The notes under the pieces: generated by a model
The model's input: only the letters and a program-made list of their open reading frames with translations
What the model was told of the DNA's origin: nothing
Databases searched by the model: none
In this document: positions 52,102 through 60,259 of the stretch, in pieces
How positions within the stretch are numbered: the stretch's first letter is position 1
How the letters are laid out: each line of letters begins with the position of its first letter
From: Bacillota bacterium
GTDB taxonomy: Bacteria > Bacillota > UBA4882 > UBA8346
Assembly: GCA_023400055.1 (NCBI GenBank)
Contig: JAEXFN010000021.1
Location: 62,001-126,000, forward strand
Reading direction: 5' to 3'
Length of the DNA stretch: 64,000 nucleotides
Position numbers and translations under genes: made by a program

Positions 52102-52968
52102 ATGAAGCAGTATTCATATGCAAAATTGACTTTTCCCGCGATAATATTTGTCTTTATTATGACAGTTGCACCCATTTTAATTACAATTGGTATAAGTTTT
52201 ACTTCGTTTAATATTTCAATGCCAAATCAATCATTCTTTGTAGGCTTGCAAAATTATCTTAATCTATTTTCTGACGATCGGTTTTTAAATTCGGTGAGAG
52301 TGACTCTGCTTTTTATCATATACCCGGTTGCATTTCAGATGATCTTCGGGTTGGCGCTAGCCATCGCATTGCATGAGAATCTGCCGGGAACTAAGTGGGT
52401 AAAAGCATTTTTTATAATACCCATGATTTTTCCGCCGGTAATCATCGGCATGACCTGGAAAGTATTTCTGACTCCCCAGCTAGGCGGATTAAATTATTTC
52501 TTAAGTATTTTAGGAATTTATGGTCCGGATTGGCTTTCAACGCCTTCGAGCGCTCTATGGGCGGTAGTTATTGCAGCTGTCTGGGCGAGTACCCCGTTTG
52601 TGACACTGATGTACTATGCCACCTTGGGAACCATACCGGAAACTCATTTTGAGGCTGCCGCGATCGAGGGCGCCAGTTGGTGGCAGACTATCCGGTATGT
52701 ATCGCTTCCGTTTTTAAAACCGATTACGAAAGTGATTGTCATCTTTCGGGTATTGGAAGCCTTAGCTATTTTCCCGGTAATTTTTGTATTAACCGGAGGT
52801 GGACCGGCGGGCGCGACCGAACCGATTAACCTCTATGCATATTTTACTGGATTTAGCTACTTGAAAGTTGATTACGCCGCTACGTTGATTGTCGTGTTTT
52901 TTAGCTTTTTACTTGCAGTAAGTTGGCCGCTCTTAAAAAACATGGTCCGTCAATCGGAGGGACGCTAA
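52102..52968 (+). CDS. Sugar ABC transporter permease (MalF-like)
   Basis: This 288-residue inner-membrane protein has six hydrophobic segments (first: LTFPAIIFVFIMTVAPILITI) and the EAA coupling loop in PETHFEAAAIEGASWWQTI. It forms a pair with the next permease, whose ATG overlaps its stop (TAATG). There is no ATPase gene in the operon. The binding protein lies upstream across a hairpin. Confidence 0.92.
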   Translation: MKQYSYAKLTFPAIIFVFIMTVAPILITIGISFTSFNISMPNQSFFVGLQNYLNLFSDDRFLNSVRVTLLFIIYPVAFQMIFGLALAIALHENLPGTKWVKAFFIIPMIFPPVIIGMTWKVFLTPQLGGLNYFLSILGIYGPDWLSTPSSALWAVVIAAVWASTPFVTLMYYATLGTIPETHFEAAAIEGASWWQTIRYVSLPFLKPITKVIVIFRVLEALAIFPVIFVLTGGGPAGATEPINLYAYFTGFSYLKVDYAATLIVVFFSFLLAVSWPLLKNMVRQSEGR

Positions 52969-53795
52969 TGGCAAAAAAAAGCTTACAAAGTAAAGTATTC
53001 GGATATACGGTCATTGGTCTTTATGTAATCTTTCTAGGACTGCCTTTACTATGGATACTTTCAATTGCATTAAAAACTCCTTTAGATGCCTTTGCCTCGC
53101 CTCCATTGTTAATATTTAAACCGACCATGCGGAATTTTAGTGCCGTATTGCATGATTTGCACTTTATGAAATCATTGCTGAATAGTTTTGTAGTTGCATG
53201 TTTTACCGCCTTTTTCTCAATGGTCATCGCAATTCCGGCTTCATTCGGTTTATCGCGGTTAAAAGGGAGATTAAAGAGCAATATCCTGGCCTGGCTGCTG
53301 CTTTCGCGCGCGGCCCCCGGTATGATTTATGTGATTCCGTTTTTTGCCTTATATATTCGATTGAATTTATTGGATACCCGCTTTGGCTTAATCTTAATCA
53401 ATATGGTCTTTACTATCCCCTTGGTTACATGGATGATGCTGGCGTTTTTTGAAGATATTCCGGCCAGTGTTGAGGAAGCGGCGCTGGTTGACGGTGCATC
53501 CCCCATCCAGGTCATGTTCAAAATCGCTATTCCGCTCGCTAAACCGGGAATTTCGGCCAGTTCCATTCTTGCCTTCATCTTTTCATGGAACGAGTTTTTA
53601 TTCGCGTTAATTTTGACCCGCCGTCAAGCAGTTACCGCACCGGTTACCATTGTAAATTATATGGCTTACGAGGGAACCGAATGGGGAAAAGTCGCGGCAG
53701 GCGGCATTTTTATCCTCTTGCCGGTCTTGATTTTTGCCATAACGATTCGGAAATATTTAGTGAGTGGCTTAACATCAGGAGCCGTTAAGGAGTAG
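52968..53795 (+). CDS. Sugar ABC transporter permease (MalG-like)
   Basis: This 275-residue inner-membrane protein has six predicted helices. The EAA loop is PASVEEAALVDGASPIQVM, and the C terminus KYLVSGLTSGAVKE is the MalG-type ending. GGAGG at about 52957-52961 sets ATG 52968. The longer frame from 52923 overlaps the previous gene without support. It completes the membrane channel of the importer encoded by 50684-53795, and energy must come from an ATPase encoded elsewhere. Confidence 0.92.
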   Translation: MAKKSLQSKVFGYTVIGLYVIFLGLPLLWILSIALKTPLDAFASPPLLIFKPTMRNFSAVLHDLHFMKSLLNSFVVACFTAFFSMVIAIPASFGLSRLKGRLKSNILAWLLLSRAAPGMIYVIPFFALYIRLNLLDTRFGLILINMVFTIPLVTWMMLAFFEDIPASVEEAALVDGASPIQVMFKIAIPLAKPGISASSILAFIFSWNEFLFALILTRRQAVTAPVTIVNYMAYEGTEWGKVAAGGIFILLPVLIFAITIRKYLVSGLTSGAVKE

Positions 53796-53838
53796 GAGTT
53801 TATTTTATTTATAACTTGAACATTGAGGAGGTTCAATC

Positions 53839-54879
53839 ATGAAAGCAGCTATCTTAAAAAAAGTCGGAGTAATTGAAATTGAAGAGGTACCGATACCCAG
53901 TCCCGGACCGGCCGAGGTACTTGTTAAAATTAAATCGGTCGGGATCTGTGGTTCGGATTTGCATTATTACACGCATGGCAAAATTGGGGCGTATGTCGTG
54001 GAAAAACCAATCATTTTGGGGCATGAAGCCTCGGGAGAAGTGGTTGCTGTCGGAAAGGATGTCACCCGTTTCAAAATTGGCGATCGGGTTACGATGGAGC
54101 CGGGGATTCCTTGCCGAAAATGTGAGTTTTGCAAGACTGGCCGGTATAATCTCTGTCCGGATGTGGCTTTTATGGCAACGCCGCCCTACGACGGGGCATT
54201 TACTGAGTACATTGTCTCTCCGGAGGATTTTACTTTCAAAATTCCGGATACGATGAGTTTTGATGAGGCTGCTTTAATGGAACCGTTAGCGGTAGGGGTT
54301 TATGCAGCCGAGCGTTCCGCTATGAGACCGGGAATGACGGCGGCAGTATTGGGATTGGGACCGATCGGAATGGTGGTGGCCCAAGCCGCCAAAGCGTATG
54401 GAGCGAATCGAGTCATTGGAACCGATGTGGTGGATTACCGGTTAGCCAGGGCGAAAGGATTTGCGGTGGATAATGCTTTCAATGCCAAAGACAGCGCCGT
54501 TGAGGAACAGATTATCGCCGATTTGGGCAGACGGCCGGATGTGGTGTTTGAGACGTCCGGGAACGCCACCAGCATTCAAATGACGACATCCTTGGTAAAA
54601 ATGGGGGGTACGGTTGTGATGATCGGCATGAGTCCCGAGGATTTAATGCTCATGAATCACGGTCAAATCTCCGGAAAGGAATTAAATATTCTGGGCCTCT
54701 TCCGCTATGCGAACATGTATCTCAAAGCGATCGAACTGGTCCAATTGGGCAGAATCAATCTCCGGGACCTAGTAACGAAAGAATTTAGCCTGGAACAGAC
54801 CAAGGAAGCTTTGGACTACGCCATCGCTCAGAAGGATCATTCTATTAAGGTCATGATTCATCCATCATCGCAAAATTGA
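53839..54879 (+). CDS. Zinc-dependent polyol (sorbitol/xylitol-type) dehydrogenase
   Basis: This 346-residue medium-chain dehydrogenase has catalytic zinc ligands in SVGICGSDLHYYTHGKIG and ILGHEASGEV and a full structural zinc site C-x2-C-x2-C-x7-C in CRKCEFCKTGRYNLC. The Rossmann motif AAVLGLGPIGMVVAQAAKAYG and the downstream acidic residue pattern suit NAD. It is typical of sorbitol, xylitol or similar polyol dehydrogenases giving a ketose. It lies 43 bases after the permease and 17 bases before the sulfatase start. The product ketose would have been the substrate of the broken kinase downstream. Confidence 0.88.
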   Translation: MKAAILKKVGVIEIEEVPIPSPGPAEVLVKIKSVGICGSDLHYYTHGKIGAYVVEKPIILGHEASGEVVAVGKDVTRFKIGDRVTMEPGIPCRKCEFCKTGRYNLCPDVAFMATPPYDGAFTEYIVSPEDFTFKIPDTMSFDEAALMEPLAVGVYAAERSAMRPGMTAAVLGLGPIGMVVAQAAKAYGANRVIGTDVVDYRLARAKGFAVDNAFNAKDSAVEEQIIADLGRRPDVVFETSGNATSIQMTTSLVKMGGTVVMIGMSPEDLMLMNHGQISGKELNILGLFRYANMYLKAIELVQLGRINLRDLVTKEFSLEQTKEALDYAIAQKDHSIKVMIHPSSQN

Positions 54880-54896
54880 TCATTAGGAGTAAGAGA

Positions 54897-56372
54897 ATGG
54901 CTAACAGACAACGACCGAACATACTATGGTATTGCACGGATCAACAACGGTTTGACACCATTCATGCGCTGGGCAATCCCGAAATTCATACCCCCAATTT
55001 GGATATTTTGGTTGAAAACGGAGTGGCATTCACTCAAGCTTATACACAATCTCCCGTTTGCACACCCAGTCGGGCCACATTTCTGACCGGACGTTATCCC
55101 AGCACTCATCATGTGCAACGGAACGGCAACGATTATTTCCCTCCCAGCGAAAAACTGGTAACCAAGATTCTGGCCGAAGGAGGGTACGATTGCGGCTTGG
55201 CGGGGAAACTCCATCTATCGCGGGCCAAGGGGCGCATAGAAATTCGACCGGATGACGGATATCGCGAGTTCTACTGGAGCCAGCACCATCGCCCGGATTG
55301 GCCGCAGGGTCATGCCTATGCGGACTGGCTGAAAAATGAAAAGGGAATCGATCCGCATGAATTATACTCGAGCTTGAAAAAACCTTACGGCCCGGGCGTG
55401 CCCGTTGAATATCATCAAACGACCTGGTGCAGTGAGATGGCGATTCATTTCATCACCGAGAGACGTCATCAACCGTGGATGATGAGTATCAACCCGTTTG
55501 ATCCCCATCCGCCCTTTGATCCGCCGCGAGAATATCTCAATCGGTATAATCCGTGGGAATTAACGCCGCCTTTATTTCGGGAAAACGATATCGAGCGACA
55601 AAAGGCTTTTACAAAAATTGATCAACAGACGGTTAAAGCGGTTAATCCACTGCTCTATGACCCTAAACAAGTGACGAAGGAAGTTGATCCGGGCACAATG
55701 GATCATATTTCTCCGGAAAGTTACGACGGCTTAGTCGTTAAGGCATGTTACTACGCGATGATCGAATTGATCGACTATCAATTGGGCCGGATCATTGAGG
55801 TTCTTAAACAAACCGGTCAATATGAGAAAACGATTATTATTTTTCATAGCGATCATGGGGAACTGTTGGGCGACCATGGGTTGATTTATAAAGGCTGCCG
55901 TTTTTTTGAAGGGTTGGTTCACGTGCCGCTAATCATGGCCTGGCCGGGTCATTTCCAATCGGGATTGCGCAGCAATGCCTTAGTTGAATTAGTCGATCTT
56001 CCGGAAACTATACTGGAGGCCGCCGGCTTGGAAGTTCCTTACTTTATGCAAGGAAAATCATTAATGCCGATTTTAACCGGAAGGGCGGATCCGGGTCTTC
56101 ACAAACCACATGTTGTTTCGGAATATAATGACGCACTTGGTGGCCTTAACGCCACTCATGGCTCGATGTATTTCGACGGACGTTACAAAATTATAGCTTA
56201 TCACGGACAGGAGATCGGTGAAATTTATGATTTGAAGAATGATCCGGGCGAATTCGAAAATCTTTGGGATAATCCCGCTTACAAAGACTTGAAATTATTG
56301 CTTCTAAAAAAACATTTTGACGCGATGATGTTGACCAGTAGCGCCGGTATCGAACGTACCGCGGTATATTAA
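54897..56372 (+). CDS. Sulfatase (formylglycine-dependent), family S1
   Basis: This 491-residue type I sulfatase has its active-site motif as SPVCTPSRATFLTGRYPS with C55 in C-T-P-S-R, to be converted to formylglycine. The metal-binding N terminus is NILWYCTDQQRFDTI and the C-terminal metal/sulfate ligands include FHSDHGELLGDHGL. No signal peptide is visible, so it should act in the cytoplasm on imported sulfate esters. AGGAG before ATG 54897 sets the start. The anaerobic maturase at 44847 can activate it. Its substrate is probably the molecule taken up by the preceding importer. Confidence 0.93.
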   Translation: MANRQRPNILWYCTDQQRFDTIHALGNPEIHTPNLDILVENGVAFTQAYTQSPVCTPSRATFLTGRYPSTHHVQRNGNDYFPPSEKLVTKILAEGGYDCGLAGKLHLSRAKGRIEIRPDDGYREFYWSQHHRPDWPQGHAYADWLKNEKGIDPHELYSSLKKPYGPGVPVEYHQTTWCSEMAIHFITERRHQPWMMSINPFDPHPPFDPPREYLNRYNPWELTPPLFRENDIERQKAFTKIDQQTVKAVNPLLYDPKQVTKEVDPGTMDHISPESYDGLVVKACYYAMIELIDYQLGRIIEVLKQTGQYEKTIIIFHSDHGELLGDHGLIYKGCRFFEGLVHVPLIMAWPGHFQSGLRSNALVELVDLPETILEAAGLEVPYFMQGKSLMPILTGRADPGLHKPHVVSEYNDALGGLNATHGSMYFDGRYKIIAYHGQEIGEIYDLKNDPGEFENLWDNPAYKDLKLLLLKKHFDAMMLTSSAGIERTAVY

Positions 56373-56421
56373 ATCGTTAATCGAAACGCCGCGATATCCA
56401 TATGAGGAAGGAATCTATGTC

Positions 56422-57393
56422 ATGTTTGAACTATGTGGACTGGGAGAATTGTTAATTGATTTTACTCCGGCCGGCTTCAGTCCGGCCGGGAATCTACTTT
56501 TTGAAAGAAACCGGGCGGAAGCGTTGCCGATGTCACAGCCGCCGCCGCAAAGCTTGGCTTGCGGACAGCATTTATGGGTAAGGTCGGTCGAGATCAATTC
56601 GGGGTTTTTTTAAAAAAGTATTGGATGATCTCAATGTCGATACCACGGGGTTGCGGTTCTCCGATACGGTGAATACCACCTTGGCCTTCGTTCATCTGGA
56701 TGAGACGGGGGACCGGAATTTTAGCTTTTACCGCAATCCGGGCGCGGATATTGTATATATAGTGGAGGATATCGATTACCAGCTTATAAAAGATTCGGGA
56801 ATATTTCATGTTTCATCCCTATCGCTTACACACGAGCCAGCCAGAAGCGCCACCTTTAAAGCGCTGCATTTGCGAAGAGCAACGGTCTTTGCATATCTTA
56901 TGATCCCAATCTACGGCCGCCGTTATGGAGAAACCTGACGGAGGCCAAAGCGCAAATTACGTCAGTCTTGCAGTATGCCGATATCCTGAAGCTGTCCTTC
57001 GAAGAATTAGAGTTTATTTTGGGGGAAGTATCGCTCGAAGAAGGAACCTTGGAATTGATTCGCCGGGGAATAACGTTGGTCGCCGTGACCCTGGGTCCGA
57101 AAGGCTGCTTTTACCGGTTTGGAACAACTTGTTGTGGCTATATTCCCACCTATGATGTATCCGTAGTCGATACGACCGGGGCAGGAGATGCTTTTTTGGG
57201 CGCGTTACTTTATAAATTATGGCGCGATGGGAAAAAGCTAAGCCAGTTAAGCCGGACCGAAATCGAAGCCGCCATTGATTTTGGCAATGCCGCTGGGGCA
57301 CGGACCACTGTCAAAAAAGGCGCCATTCCAGCCTTGCCGATCTTGGCCGAGATCGCGGATTGTCAAAAGAGTGCGGCGAGACTTAACTTGTAG
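56422..57393 (+). pseudogene. PfkB (fructokinase-like) kinase gene with three -1 frameshifts
   Basis: The coding text of a fructokinase-like PfkB protein is clear but moves through three frames: LCGLGELLIDFTPAG from ATG 56422, then (shift near 56512, in CCGGG) the KLGLRTAFMGKVGRDQFGVF region, then (shift near 56615, in the T7A6 run) LDDLNVDTTGLRFSDTVNTT, then (shift near 56872) SNGLCISYDPNLRPPLWRNL to the end. The active-site signature VVDTTGAGDAFLGALL is intact. Each event is one missing base. Either the gene is recently inactivated or the assembly has errors here. Confidence 0.85.
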
Positions 57394-57508
57394 GCAAGCA
57401 AAAGTAAAAATCACGTAAGGATGAGAGTTGGAGATGCTTTTGAGCAGAATTGGTTTTAAATCCGTTGAATCCGCGCAATCCTGACTGATCCTGGTTCAAA
57501 CGATCATT

Positions 57509-57718
57509 TTAATCGTTTTGTGGATAAGTGATCTAGTTGAAGAACTGAAAGAGATCGTTTTGTGAATAAACGATCTCTTTTTGTGAATAAGTGAGCTCAT
57601 TTAGTCGTTCAACAAGCTTATTTTGTGGATAAAAGAGCTCGTTTTGTTAATCAATGAGCTCTTTTTGTGAATAAGTGATTTGTTTTTGTGGATAAACGAA
57701 ATCGTCGAACACAGTTAA
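57509..57718. repeat. 21-bp tandem repeat array, family D (related to B)
   Basis: Ten units of exactly 21 bases start at 57509, 57530, 57551, 57572, 57593, 57614, 57635, 57656, 57677 and 57698. Typical pieces are GAGCTCTTTTTGTGAATAAG and GATCTAGTTGAAGAACTGAA. The second type is close to the core of array B. Units are diverged, with GAGCTC or GATC at the start. The array fills the convergent gap between the kinase pseudogene (plus) and the LacI-type gene (minus). No gene or terminator hairpin was recognised in it. Confidence 0.88.
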
Positions 57719-57757
57719 TGATCTTGAACAGAAAGGCCATACATTTACTCAATTAAT

Positions 57758-58789
57758 CTAAAAATCTAAAGATTCTCCCACATTAATTTGGGTCTGTGTA
57801 TAAATTTTAGAACTTGTAGGTTTTTGGCTTGAAATAAGATAATCGCTGATTAATTTAATTGCGGTATATCCTTGCTTAAAAGGCTCTTGACAAAGGACTG
57901 CGGAAATTATGCCCTCTGATAAGTATTTACGATTTGTTTCTGTTAAATCAAAAGTAATAATTTTAACTTTATCGGCGAATCCGTTCTCAATTACGGCCCG
58001 GATTCCACCGCTAGTTCCTGCGGCAACAAAAAATAAGACATCAACGTCGGGTTGATCTTTTAAGAGTTGCGATACTTTGTTGTAGGATATTATATTGTCA
58101 TCCTGATTTTCAACAATACTACACAGATTCATATGAGGATATTTTTGCGCAATTACCGCTTTCAAGCCATCAATACGTTGTTTATGGCCGAGCATTTTCA
58201 GAGAACCAGCTATTACCCCAATAACAGACTTTCCATTGGTTATCAAAGAAATCAAATCTGCAGCAATCCTACCAGACTTCTCATGATTACAGCCCACATA
58301 CGCCAGATAATCGACCCCACTGATATCCGCAGTTACCGCGACCACGATGACGCCGGCTTCAATAACTTCATTAAGTTTGGCAATAATCACTTCATCATTG
58401 ATGGGAGTGATTGCGATTGCGTTGACATTATTCTGCAGCATATCATTGATGAGGTCCAGCTGAGTTTGAACATTAAAACCTTTGGACGCCTTAATAATCA
58501 CGGAAATGCCAAAGGTGGCATATTCTTCTGCTGCCTGTTTGGCTCCGGCGATGACATCTTCAAAGAAATTGTTTCCTATCGAATTAATGATGCATCCTAT
58601 TTTGTAATTTTTATGGCGGTTAGCAAGAGATTTGGCCGCAAGATTAGGCTTATATCCCATTGATTCAGCCAGTGCACAGATACGCATCTGCGTTTTAGGG
58701 TCTACTCTTCCGTGCCCGCTCAATGCCCTGTAGACAGTAGCCCTTGATACGCCTGCCATGTAGGCAAGATCTTTCATGGTGGCGGACAT
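57758..58789 (-). CDS. LacI family transcriptional regulator
   Basis: This 343-residue repressor has an N-terminal helix-turn-helix MKDLAYMAGVSRATVYRALS and hinge region, and a periplasmic-binding-protein-like effector domain (IGCIINSIGNNFFEDVIAGAKQ, IAITPINDEV). It is encoded divergently from the Ssu/Tau-like importer. GGAG upstream supports ATG 58789; the internal Met at residue 5 is an alternative start. Its own promoter and a matching 21-base operator pair lie in the intergenic region, so it should control both units in response to the imported compound. Confidence 0.92.
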   Translation of the reverse strand: MSATMKDLAYMAGVSRATVYRALSGHGRVDPKTQMRICALAESMGYKPNLAAKSLANRHKNYKIGCIINSIGNNFFEDVIAGAKQAAEEYATFGISVIIKASKGFNVQTQLDLINDMLQNNVNAIAITPINDEVIIAKLNEVIEAGVIVVAVTADISGVDYLAYVGCNHEKSGRIAADLISLITNGKSVIGVIAGSLKMLGHKQRIDGLKAVIAQKYPHMNLCSIVENQDDNIISYNKVSQLLKDQPDVDVLFFVAAGTSGGIRAVIENGFADKVKIITFDLTETNRKYLSEGIISAVLCQEPFKQGYTAIKLISDYLISSQKPTSSKIYTQTQINVGESLDF

Positions 58790-58828
58790 AAGTTATACTC
58801 CATTTCCTACAGTTATTTTTTTATTTAT

Positions 58829-58857
58829 AGTTTATGAGAACATAATGAGGATGTCAA
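58829..58857 (-). promoter_or_regulatory. Promoter of the LacI-type gene
   Basis: On the minus strand TTGACA (58857-58852) and TAAACT (58834-58829) are separated by 17 bases, about 40 bases upstream of the start codon at 58789. The operator at 58870-58890 is just upstream. Confidence 0.75.
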
Positions 58858-58869
58858 GATTAATCTTTG

Positions 58870-58890
58870 TGACATACGTGGACGCAAAAG
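58870..58890. promoter_or_regulatory. Probable LacI-type operator 1
   Basis: This 21-base site is almost identical to the one at 59034-59054. Both contain TGACA, one variable base, then ACGTGRMCGCAAAWG. It differs at only four positions and lies upstream of the regulator promoter. Confidence 0.75.
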
Positions 58891-59032
58891 AATTAGAATG
58901 TTTCCTCTGTTTTTACATGAGCATTACAATATGAGTACTTTTTGTTGAGAAATCGACCTATTTTCTAATTAAACACCGGGTATATTCATTAAATATTTAT
59001 TACATATCGATATCAAATAAAAGATATAAATG

Positions 59033-59061
59033 TTGACACACGTGACCGCAAATGCTATTCT
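59033..59061 (+). promoter_or_regulatory. Promoter of the Ssu/Tau-like importer operon
   Basis: TTGACA (59033-59038) and TATTCT (59056-59061) are spaced by exactly 17 bases, 40 bases upstream of the first gene. Operator 2 covers the -35 box and spacer. Confidence 0.85.
59034..59054. promoter_or_regulatory. Probable LacI-type operator 2
   Basis: This near-copy of the site at 58870-58890, in the same orientation, overlaps the importer promoter between the -35 and -10 boxes. That is an ideal place for repression. The two sites are 164 bases apart, close to a whole number of helical turns, so a loop is possible. Confidence 0.75.
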
Positions 59062-59101
59062 GAAGATACCAAATTTAAGTTAGGAGAAAGGGGCGGCTGT
59101 A

Positions 59102-60148
59102 ATGAAAAAGGCAATTGTTTTGTTATTGGTTTCTGCTTTATGCTTATTCGCGGTAGTAGAATGTAGCGCGAAGTCCTCATCTTCCAGTAAAGAACCCGTA
59201 AAGTTGAATGTGGGTGTTCTTGCAGCTCAGACTGCTTTACCTGTCGTGGATATTGTCAATCATGGACTCGATAAAAAAAACGGCATAGAATTAAATTTGA
59301 TCAGTTTTACAGATGGGGCACCGATGAATGAAGCCATGGCGGCGGGAAAAATCGATGTTTCATTTATCGGTGCTGCCGCCGTTATTGCGTTGGCAAACTA
59401 TAATTCAAAGATGATCGCCGAGTTAAGCAACGACACCATAGCGATAAACCTTAACGCCAGGACGGGAAGTAAAATCGTTCAGAAAAAGGGAGTAAATAAA
59501 GAGTATCCGAATATTTATGGCTCAAAAGAGTCGCTCAAAGGAGCTACCGTTCTTTGCCCCGCGGGCACGCTTTCACAGTATGAAGTCACCAAATACTTAA
59601 GCGTTTTTGGATTAACGATAGACGACATTAATTTTGTCCCGATGGATTATGCTCAGGCTTATCAGGCATTTAAAGCGGGTCAAGGAGATATTGTAGCCAC
59701 GCGGTCGCCGCAGTCTTATACCGCGACCAGCACTGATAAATTTGTTCAAATAGCCTCTCTTACAGACCTTAAATCCGTAGCAACGGCACAGATTGTTGTA
59801 AGTGAAAATGCGTATAACACAAAAGCGGATGCGTTGGCGACGTTGCTGAAGCTTGTTTATCGGGCTAATGATAAACTCGATAGAGATGTGGATTACGCGG
59901 CCAACCTAATGGTCAAATGGTTTTCCAAAAATGGTCAAACGATTGACCCAACAGTTGCAAAACGGCAACTTTCCGCTAAGCCTTTCTATAAGACCTCCGA
60001 TGTAAAAACCCGAAACTATGGACAAGATTTTAAAAACACTATCGTAGGTTTTCAAATCTCCAGTGGACAGCTAGATCCTTCTTTGAGGGACAAAGTTTAT
60101 TCGAATATCACTGACAGTATTCTTGTAAAAGCAGGTTTAAAAAAGTAA
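59102..60148 (+). CDS. Ssu/Tau/NMT1-like substrate-binding protein
   Basis: This 348-residue binding protein is of the kind that serves sulfonate, nitrate or thiamine-precursor importers. The N terminus MKKAIVLLLVSALCLFAVVEC is a signal peptide; the cysteine after AVVE is a poor lipobox (Glu at -1), so anchoring is doubtful. Segments KLNVGVLAAQTALPVVDIVNHGLDKKNGIELNL-type N terminus and MNEAMAAGKIDVSFIGAAA fit the family. The operon promoter and LacI-type operator lie just upstream. The ligand may be a sulfate ester or sulfonate, suggested only by the sulfatase downstream. Confidence 0.87.
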   Translation: MKKAIVLLLVSALCLFAVVECSAKSSSSSKEPVKLNVGVLAAQTALPVVDIVNHGLDKKNGIELNLISFTDGAPMNEAMAAGKIDVSFIGAAAVIALANYNSKMIAELSNDTIAINLNARTGSKIVQKKGVNKEYPNIYGSKESLKGATVLCPAGTLSQYEVTKYLSVFGLTIDDINFVPMDYAQAYQAFKAGQGDIVATRSPQSYTATSTDKFVQIASLTDLKSVATAQIVVSENAYNTKADALATLLKLVYRANDKLDRDVDYAANLMVKWFSKNGQTIDPTVAKRQLSAKPFYKTSDVKTRNYGQDFKNTIVGFQISSGQLDPSLRDKVYSNITDSILVKAGLKK

Positions 60149-60196
60149 AAGTGATGGGTAGCGAATAGTGCCCCGATTAAAAGCCTTGATTAAATA

Positions 60197-60236
60197 TGCA
60201 TCCGTCAGCTCGTCACATGATAAACTGACGGATGCA
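60197..60236 (+). other. Intercistronic hairpin after binding protein
   Basis: TGCATCCGTCAG (60197-60208) pairs with CTGACGGATGCA (60225-60236), a perfect 12-bp stem with a 16-base loop, in the 111-base spacer between the binding-protein and permease genes. No T run follows. It parallels the hairpins at 8733 and 52057. Confidence 0.65.
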
Positions 60237-60259
60237 GTCATAAATAGGGGGAATCGTTT

